Shown: positions 1 to 5,720 of the stretch, piece by piece
Position numbering within the stretch: position 1 is the first letter of the stretch
Layout: each line of letters begins with the position of its first letter
Source: RGIG5327 sp045612485
Lineage (GTDB): Bacteria > Verrucomicrobiota > Lentisphaeria > Victivallales > UBA1829
Direction of reading: 5' to 3'
NCBI GenBank assembly: GCA_045612485.1
Contig: JAZKZE010000073.1
Location: 1-15,354, forward strand
DNA: 15,354 nucleotides
Notes under the pieces: generated by a model
What the model was told of the DNA's origin: nothing
Databases searched by the model: none
The model's input: the letters and a program-made list of their open reading frames with translations, nothing else
Translations under genes and position numbers: made by a program

Positions 1-3000
1 CCCATTTTCCACGATATTCGTTGCCGTACCCCCACTGGAGATGCACATATAGCCACGGCTATTGACTGTGGTGTAGTTAGCCGTTCCTTTGTAGATTCCC
101 ATCCAGCCGCCGGAATTGATTGTGGTTTTATCAGCCATTCCTCCGCTGTAGATGTACATAGAGCCAGAGGTGTTGATCGTGGTACTGTTAGCCGTACCCC
201 CACTGTAGATGTACATAGCGCCTTCATAGTTGACCGTGGTGTTTATTGCCACTGTATTAGAGTGTACGGTCATAGCTCCAGATAAAGTCAAACCTGATAT
301 TGTATTGGAAGCAAATGTAACATTTGCTCCAGCTGCAACCGAAACATATCCCCCATTTTCCACGATATTCAAGGCCGTTCCGCCGGAAGAAACAAGAAAA
401 TGGCCGCTGGAATTCACTGTGGTATAGTTAGCCACCCCGCCGTTGCGAACGTCAAGCCCTCCGTCTGAATTCACCGTGGTATAGTTTGTCACACCTTCGG
501 ATTCAACAATAAGCCCTCCGTCTGAATTCACCGTGGTATAGTTAGCGGTCGCACCGGAAGAAACCCAGAGATAGCCGTCTGAATTCACCGTGGTATAGTC
601 AGCGTTTCCGCCGGAGGAAATAAACACATGGGCGTTATTGACTGTGGTCGTATCTGCCATACCGCCGGAAGAAATATATATTACCCCTCCATTGAGAATT
701 GTATTTTCCGCCGTTCCGCCGTTTTTAATTTCTACAGATCCGTCATTTACCGTAGTGTTTTCGATACTGCCGCCGGAGGAAACATAGAGCCCACCATCGG
801 AATTGACGGTAGTATTTTTTGCCGTTCCACCGATTTTAATTTCTACAATTTCGTCATTTACCGTGGTATTTTCTGCATTTCCGCCGTAGTCTATTTCCAT
901 ATAACCGCCGGAATTGACGGTAGTACTGTTGGCAGTCCCGCCGGAAGAGATGATCATATAGATGCCGGAATTAACCGAATACCCTGAAATATAAGCATCT
1001 TTCATTTCAAAAGCAGACCCGTTGGAGGTACCTTGAATATATGTATCAGGTGCTACGGCAAGCCTGAAGCATCCACCATCTAATACCTTGATATCTGTTG
1101 CCGTTCCACCGGAGAAGATTAACATAGAACCACTGGAATTTACCGTTGTATTGACAGCCGTTCCACCGGAGTAGATGGTCATGTAGTTGCCGTAATTGAC
1201 CGAATACCCTGAAATATAAGCATCTTTCATTTCAAAAGCGGACCCGTTGGAGGTGCCCTGAATATATGTATCGGGTGCTAGATCAATCAGTAACCTTCCA
1301 CCATTTAATACCTTAATATCTGTTGCGGTTCCGCCGGAGTTGATACACATATAACCGGATGAATCTACAGTCGTATTGTCAGCGATCCCGCCGGAATAGA
1401 TGGTTATATATCCGCGGGAATTGATTGTGGTATTGTTTGCTGTTCCACCGGAGGAGAGGTACATATTGCCGTAGGAATTGACTATGGTATTGTCAGCGGT
1501 TCCGCCGGAGTGGATGGTCATACTGCCGTAGAAATTGACTATGGTATTGTCAGCATTTCCGCCGGAGGAAATAAGCATGGAATTATTTCCTGTATGATAG
1601 AGTTCCGCCCCGGAAATCACTGTTCCGGAAGAGGTGAGAGTACCGCTGCTGTAAATGAATACGGCAGGATCCTGTGGTGCTTCATAGGACTCGATACTCA
1701 AGGCAAGATTTCCATCTTTCTGATCGAGAGAGTAGGCTTTTTCATTATATATGAACTCTTCCCCGTTGACAGTGATCGTTCCAAAATCTGTCGTTCCGTC
1801 GCCGATGGTGATGCTTCCGGTAAAGGAATCTGCGCCCTGTGCAAGTTTATATTCCCCGAATTCCTGATCGGCGGAAACGGTAATGGTATAGGTGGGAATT
1901 CCAATGATATTGTAAAGATCATCAATAAGATAATCATCTTCCGCCGTTCTTCCGGTAAGGGTAAAATCAATAATGCTTTCGCCATATACCAGAACCCGTT
2001 CAGCATTTTTTATTTGAAGAGTTCCCCTGTGGATCCCGCCACTGAGTGTCAGCCAGCCTCCCTCTTCAACCGTAGTATTTTCCGCAACCGTACCGGATTC
2101 GATATACATAAAGCCATCGGAATTGACGGTAGTATTTTTTGCCGTTCCGCCGTTATAAATTCTTACAGCTCCGCCATTTACCGTAGTGTTTTTGATACTG
2201 CCGCCGGAATCAACATAGGGCCCACCATCGGAATTGACGGTCCAACCGGAAATATACGCATTTTTCATTTCAAAAGCAGAACCATTGGAGGTGCCCTGAA
2301 TATATGTATCGGGAGCCACGGTAATTCCCAACGCTCCTTCATATTGCACATTGATATTTGTTGCGGTCCCCCCGGATGCGATAGTCATATAACCTCTGCT
2401 GATCACTGTTGTACTGTCCGCAGTTCCTCCGGATTCCACATACATATAACCACCCATATCACTTACAGTTGTACTGTCAGCCGTCCCGCCGGAGTAGATG
2501 GTCAAAATTCCGCCGGAATTGACTATGGTATTGTCAGCATTTCCGCCGGAGGAAATAAGCATGGAATTATTTCCTGTATGATAGAGTTCCGCCCCGGAAA
2601 TCACTGTTCCGGAAGAAGTGAGAGTACCGCTGCTGTAAATGAATACGGCAGGATCTTGCGGTACTTCATAAGACTCGATACTCAAGGTAAGATTGCCGTT
2701 TCTCCGTAAAAGGGAATACTTTCTATCATTATATATAAGGGTTCGTCCCGTAACGGTAATTGCTCCGTAAGAAGTTGTCGTGTCGCTGATGGAAATACTT
2801 CCGGAAAAGTTTTCCGCCCCCTGTGCAAGTTTATATTCGCCAATTTCCTGATCTGCTGAAACGGTAATGGTATAGGTGGGTGTTCCGGTGATCCGGGAAA
2901 GATCATTGATGAGATAATCATCGGAAGTGGTTCTTCCGGTAAGGGTAAAGTCAATGATACTTCCGTCGCCAATGGAAAAAACTGCTCCTTCCCCGATTTG

Positions 3001-4659
3001 CAGACTGCCTTTGTGGAACGCTCCGAAACCAACAGTAATTGTGCCGCCGGAATTCAGAACCGTATTATTGGCGATCCCCCCGGAAACAATATTTACACGC
3101 CCGCCGGAATTGACAACCGTATTATTGGCGGATCCGCTGCCGGAACCCATAACTCCGATTCGCAGTACTCCGCCAGCATTTACGATAACATCATTTGCTG
3201 TCCCTTCGTTGTAAAGCTGTATGATGCCCTGAGGCTGGCTCTGCATGCTGCCGTTGCCAACAGTGACATGGTTTACAGTGCCGGCTCCCACTGCAAAATT
3301 TCCGGAAAGAACGGTTGCACTGTTTATGACATATCCGGGAGAAAGGGTTATTACCCCGCCGTCAAGTACAACATTATTTACAGTGCCTGCTACTTTGCTT
3401 TCTCCGGAAATATATGGATTGAAAGTGATTCTGCCATTGTTTATTGTAACATCATTGACGGTTCCGCCTGTAATCTGTAAGATGGCAGAGGAGTTTACCG
3501 TGACATGATTTGCCACTCCGTCGGAAGAGATGAGCATCCTGCCGCCGGATGTTGTGCCGTCACCGGTCAGAAGCGTACTGTTTGCAGTTCCTCCGGAGAA
3601 AACCTGTATGAATCCCAAGGTGGAAACGGTAGTATTTTTTGCTTTCCCGCCGGAGGAAATAAGCATGGAATTATTTCCGCCATCGTAGAGTTTCGCTCCG
3701 GAAATCACTGCTGCGGAAGATGTAAGGGTGCTTCCGCTGTAAATAAATACAGCCGGATCTCCCGTTGCATCAGGATCCAGAATACTTAAAGTAAGATTGC
3801 CGTCTTTCTGATCCAGAGAGTACGTTATGTCATTATACGTCACATCGCTCCCGTTGACGGTGATCGTACCGTAAGAAGTTGTACCGTCGCCGATGGTGAT
3901 GCTTCCGGAAAAGGATGCCGCGTTCTGTGCAAGTTTATATTCCCCGAATTCCTGATTATTGGAAACTGTAATGGTATAGGCGGGAGTTCCGGAAATCCGG
4001 GAAAGATCATTGATGAGATAATCATCGGAAGTGGTTCTTCCGGTAAGGGTAAAGTCGACCGTTGATCCTTCGTAGGCGGAAACAATGGCGCCGGCTTCCA
4101 TTTTCAATGTTCCCTTGTGGACTCCTCCGGATAAAAGTTTCAACCCTCCGCCGGATTTGACGGTGGTATTTTCCGCAGTTCCCCCGCCGGTGGAGGTACG
4201 CAGCAGTCCTCTGGAAGAAATAACGGTATTGACTGCCGTTCCGCCGTGATAAAGATAGACAGCCCCGCCGTTCAGGATCGTGTCAGAGGCTACGGAACCT
4301 TCCGACACACTCATAAAGCCGCTGTTCAAAGTGGTGGACAAGGCTTTGGCACCGACGGCGCAAAGTACAAGACTTCCCCCATCGAGTGTGGTGCTTACCG
4401 TAATTCCGGCATTGTAGATCGAACCGGTCACAGAATCAATAAGAGTGTTGGACGCTGCGCCGCCTCCGGCGATACTGAGGGTGGCATGTTCACCGAGAAC
4501 GGTATTTGTGACAACTCCCGCAGACAGGACTTTCAGTACACCATACTCATTTATGGTGGTATCATTGGCAGTTCCCCCGCTAGAAACATGCATAGAATCA
4601 TTACCCGCCAACGTGATCCCGCTGGAAATCACTCCCGAACTTATATTGTACACCGCCAT
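1..4659 (-). CDS. Giant AIDA-repeat surface/adhesin-like protein (3' end outside window)
   Basis: Reading the minus strand from the ATG at 4659 gives 1553 codons with no stop; the frame is still open at base 1, so the C-terminus is missing. The protein consists of about fifty degenerate 18-19 residue repeats of the form TTVNSxGxMxIxSGGTAxN, the pattern of AIDA-type repeats predicted to form a beta-helix on secreted or surface proteins. Three copies of a roughly 112-residue module interrupt them. It begins MAVYNISSGVISSG and enters repeat sequence at once: no signal peptide is visible. An in-frame ATG at 4689 would add ten residues (MPSGRQVREK), also not a signal peptide, and has no good ribosome site; GGGAG and AGGTG lie just before 4659. 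It has its own promoter and is probably separate from the glycan operon upstream. Adhesin or surface-layer function is inferred from the repeat family; any anchor or translocator would lie in the unseen end. Confidence 0.88.
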   Translation of the reverse strand, partial: MAVYNISSGVISSGITLAGNDSMHVSSGGTANDTTINEYGVLKVLSAGVVTNTVLGEHATLSIAGGGAASNTLIDSVTGSIYNAGITVSTTLDGGSLVLCAVGAKALSTTLNSGFMSVSEGSVASDTILNGGAVYLYHGGTAVNTVISSRGLLRTSTGGGTAENTTVKSGGGLKLLSGGVHKGTLKMEAGAIVSAYEGSTVDFTLTGRTTSDDYLINDLSRISGTPAYTITVSNNQEFGEYKLAQNAASFSGSITIGDGTTSYGTITVNGSDVTYNDITYSLDQKDGNLTLSILDPDATGDPAVFIYSGSTLTSSAAVISGAKLYDGGNNSMLISSGGKAKNTTVSTLGFIQVFSGGTANSTLLTGDGTTSGGRMLISSDGVANHVTVNSSAILQITGGTVNDVTINNGRITFNPYISGESKVAGTVNNVVLDGGVITLSPGYVINSATVLSGNFAVGAGTVNHVTVGNGSMQSQPQGIIQLYNEGTANDVIVNAGGVLRIGVMGSGSGSANNTVVNSGGRVNIVSGGIANNTVLNSGGTITVGFGAFHKGSLQIGEGAVFSIGDGSIIDFTLTGRTTSDDYLINDLSRITGTPTYTITVSADQEIGEYKLAQGAENFSGSISISDTTTSYGAITVTGRTLIYNDRKYSLLRRNGNLTLSIESYEVPQDPAVFIYSSGTLTSSGTVISGAELYHTGNNSMLISSGGNADNTIVNSGGILTIYSGGTADSTTVSDMGGYMYVESGGTADSTTVISRGYMTIASGGTATNINVQYEGALGITVAPDTYIQGTSNGSAFEMKNAYISGWTVNSDGGPYVDSGGSIKNTTVNGGAVRIYNGGTAKNTTVNSDGFMYIESGTVAENTTVEEGGWLTLSGGIHRGTLQIKNAERVLVYGESIIDFTLTGRTAEDDYLIDDLYNIIGIPTYTITVSADQEFGEYKLAQGADSFTGSITIGDGTTDFGTITVNGEEFIYNEKAYSLDQKDGNLALSIESYEAPQDPAVFIYSSGTLTSSGTVISGAELYHTGNNSMLISSGGNADNTIVNFYGSMTIHSGGTADNTIVNSYGNMYLSSGGTANNTTINSRGYITIYSGGIADNTTVDSSGYMCINSGGTATDIKVLNGGRLLIDLAPDTYIQGTSNGSAFEMKDAYISGYSVNYGNYMTIYSGGTAVNTTVNSSGSMLIFSGGTATDIKVLDGGCFRLAVAPDTYIQGTSNGSAFEMKDAYISGYSVNSGIYMIISSGGTANSTTVNSGGYMEIDYGGNAENTTVNDEIVEIKIGGTAKNTTVNSDGGLYVSSGGSIENTTVNDGSVEIKNGGTAENTILNGGVIYISSGGMADTTTVNNAHVFISSGGNADYTTVNSDGYLWVSSGATANYTTVNSDGGLIVESEGVTNYTTVNSDGGLDVRNGGVANYTTVNSSGHFLVSSGGTALNIVENGGYVSVAAGANVTFASNTISGLTLSGAMTVHSNTVAINTTVNYEGAMYIYSGGTANSTTINTSGSMYIYSGGMADKTTINSGGWMGIYKGTANYTTVNSRGYMCISSGGTATNIVENG
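414..594 (-). repeat. Clear stretch of 57-bp (19-residue) AIDA repeats
   Basis: The phrase tcac(c/t)gtggtatag recurs at 414, 471, 528 and 585, exactly 57 bases apart, and encodes the TTVNS start of successive 19-residue units. A second in-register run occurs near 59, 116, 173 and 230. Elsewhere units vary between 18 and about 25 residues, but always by whole codons, so the reading frame is kept. Confidence 0.9.
971..1420 (-). repeat. 225-bp tandem super-repeat inside the adhesin gene
   Basis: The segment starting at 971 is repeated at 1196, an offset of exactly 225 bases or 75 codons. The first 84 bases of each copy (971-1054 and 1196-1279) are almost identical, and the rest is clearly related. 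The conserved part encodes a motif containing DTYIQGTSNGSAFEMK followed by AYISGY. A third, more diverged copy lies near 2235-2317. This block is larger than the basic AIDA unit and appears to duplicate as a cassette. Confidence 0.85.
1535..1671 (-). repeat. 137-bp near-identical block, copy A
   Basis: Matches 2519-2655 at 136 of 137 bases; the only difference is gaggtg here against gaagtg there. It covers the end of module copy 3 and the first AIDA unit after it (NNSMLISSGGNADNTIVN). Conservation at synonymous sites shows recent duplication or gene conversion rather than selection on protein alone. Confidence 0.92.
1642..1977 (-). repeat. Inter-repeat module, copy 3 (112 codons)
   Basis: Third copy of a non-AIDA module. 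It opens with SIIDFTLTGRTAEDDYLIDD, has a central YTITVSADQEFGEYKLAQ segment, a YSLDQKDGNLALSIE strand pair, and ends FIYSSG. It lies between two AIDA blocks. I do not recognise it as a named domain; its alternating hydrophobic pattern suggests a small beta-sandwich or a capping segment for the beta-helix. Confidence 0.85.
2519..2655 (-). repeat. 137-bp near-identical block, copy B
   Basis: Partner of the block at 1535-1671, differing by one base. It covers the end of module copy 2 and the first AIDA unit that follows. Recombination between the two copies would delete 984 bases (328 codons) in frame. Confidence 0.92.
2626..2961 (-). repeat. Inter-repeat module, copy 2 (112 codons)
   Basis: Second copy, the same length as copy 3, opening SIIDFTLTGRTTSDDYLIND and ending FIYSSG. 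It differs from the other copies near its end, where YSLLRRNGN replaces YSLDQKDGN. Bases 2891-2952 are identical over 62 bases to 3995-4056 in copy 1, including third codon positions, which points to recent exchange between copies. Confidence 0.85.
3733..4065 (-). repeat. Inter-repeat module, copy 1 (111 codons)
   Basis: First copy in the protein, opening STVDFTLTGRTTSDDYLIND, with NNQEFGEYKLAQ in the middle and FIYSG at the end. It is one codon shorter than the other two copies. It follows about nine poorly conserved AIDA units, the most degenerate stretch of the protein. Confidence 0.85.
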
Positions 4660-4713
4660 TTTCTCCCGCACCTGTCTGCCTGAAGGCATATAGTTTATAT
4701 GTTAACACACAAT

Positions 4714-4742
4714 ACTATAGCACATAATGCAGTTTTTTTCAA
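4714..4742 (-). promoter_or_regulatory. Sigma70-type promoter of the AIDA-repeat gene
   Basis: On the minus strand, TTGAAA (4742-4737) is followed by a 17-base spacer and TATAGT (4719-4714). TG one base before the -10 box makes it an extended -10 promoter. Transcription would begin near 4707, about 48 bases before the ATG at 4659. That start makes the alternative ATG at 4689 less likely, since it would leave only an 18-base leader without a ribosome site. Confidence 0.7.
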
Positions 4743-4751
4743 GAAAAAAAC
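4732..4751. repeat. T7/A7 inverted repeat over the -35 box
   Basis: GTTTTTTTC and GAAAAAAAC form a perfect 9-base inverted repeat around a two-base centre. It lies between the permease stop codon and the AIDA-repeat gene and overlaps the -35 box. It lacks a GC-rich stem, so it is a poor intrinsic terminator; it could be a curved upstream element or a slippage-prone tract. Confidence 0.7.
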
Positions 4752-4763
4752 AGGGATACCGGA

Positions 4764-5720
4764 CTATTTTCCGCTGTCGGAATCTTTCTTTTCCGAGCCT
4801 TTGATCACAAGGTATAAACTGCTTAATGTCATAAAGAAGGATGCCGCAAACTGCCAGGAGAATTTTTCACCAAGAAACAATATGGAAAACAAAATCGCCA
4901 GAACCAGGGAGAGATAACCGAAAGCTCCCAATACCCCTGCCGGAAGATACTTTGTCGCCCCCACCCATGCAGGTATGGCAAATCCGGCAGCCACCGTTCC
5001 CAGATAGAGCGTTCCCCAGAATGTGGTTTCCGGCATCTTTTGCCATATATCCCCTGTCCATGCCGCTGGAATAAACAGAAAAACAGAGGCAAAAAGCATG
5101 GAAAATGCAGTACAGGTAATGGCACCGTATTCATCGGTAGGTTTCACGGCTATAACGGTATACAGCCCCCAGGACAACCCCGAACACAAGGCAAGAATGT
5201 CCCCCAGGATCATACTGCCGCTTCCAAAGGTATCCATCCCCGGTTTGAACAACACAAGGACAACGCCCGCAACCCCCAGCAATGTACCGGATATATTCCA
5301 TTTATTCAATTTTTCCTTCAGAAAAAGTGTGGCAAAAATCACCGTAAAGACCGGAGCGGAAGCTCCGAAAAGCGCACTTCTTCCGGCGGTGGTATATTTC
5401 AGGGAAAGTGTCTGGCAGAACCCTTCCAGTGTGATACCGATAAATCCCAGAACAAGAAAGATATACCATCCTTTTTTCAGTACACTGAAAAGTTTCTTTC
5501 TTTCCTCTTTCCGTAAAAGCTGAAAGATCAGCAATACGATACCGCCAATAAAAAAGCGGTAAAATGCTAATGTTGCAGCATCAAAGGTTCCCGGTTCATT
5601 TCCATAAATATAACGGCATACCACCGACTGGCTTCCCCAGGCGGTCACCGCACTTGCCGCAAGTAATATCCCAAGAAAGAGATTTTTCTTTTCATTGATC
5701 TTTTCCATAAATGCACTCAT
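4764..5720 (-). CDS. EamA/DMT-family 10-TM transporter
   Basis: A 318-residue inner-membrane protein of the drug/metabolite transporter superfamily. It shows the two-fold EamA repeat: the first half spans about residues 14-160 and carries SAPVFTVIFATLFLKEKLN (121-139); the second spans about 168-308 and carries the matching SLVLAILFSILFLGEKFS (271-288). About ten hydrophobic segments are visible, and the C-terminus is short and charged. The start at 5720 is chosen because AGGAGGAGA precedes it by a short spacer; an in-frame ATG further upstream lies deep inside the glycosidase gene and has a charged, implausible N-terminus. Start and upstream stop overlap as ATGA, so translation is probably coupled to the GH127 gene. 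The substrate cannot be read from sequence; a sugar or sugar-derived metabolite fits the context. Family members often export. Confidence 0.9.
   Translation of the reverse strand: MSAFMEKINEKKNLFLGILLAASAVTAWGSQSVVCRYIYGNEPGTFDAATLAFYRFFIGGIVLLIFQLLRKEERKKLFSVLKKGWYIFLVLGFIGITLEGFCQTLSLKYTTAGRSALFGASAPVFTVIFATLFLKEKLNKWNISGTLLGVAGVVLVLFKPGMDTFGSGSMILGDILALCSGLSWGLYTVIAVKPTDEYGAITCTAFSMLFASVFLFIPAAWTGDIWQKMPETTFWGTLYLGTVAAGFAIPAWVGATKYLPAGVLGAFGYLSLVLAILFSILFLGEKFSWQFAASFFMTLSSLYLVIKGSEKKDSDSGK

Noticed and set aside
1510..2709. A 399-codon plus-strand open frame in the repeat region, itself repetitive
   Set aside because: Its repeats mirror the 57-bp AIDA units of the minus-strand gene, which is open over the entire 4659 bases and has the promoter. 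The plus-strand frame is broken elsewhere in the same array.
1698..4085. Three short minus-strand frames (near 1698-2006, 2682-3032 and 3840-4085) with similar sequences
   Set aside because: They are out of frame with the long AIDA-repeat gene and correspond to the three module copies; their resemblance to each other comes from the repeated DNA.
1..4659. CRISPR or satellite array, because of regular 57-bp spacing
   Set aside because: No constant repeat alternates with unique spacers; repeats vary mostly at codon level, unit lengths change by multiples of three, and the whole stretch is one open frame.
4732..4790. Intrinsic terminator after the EamA gene
   Set aside because: Only short stems (CGGA/TCCG over the stop codon, and the AT-only T7/A7 palindrome) are present. 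Neither gives a GC-rich stem directly followed by a T tract.
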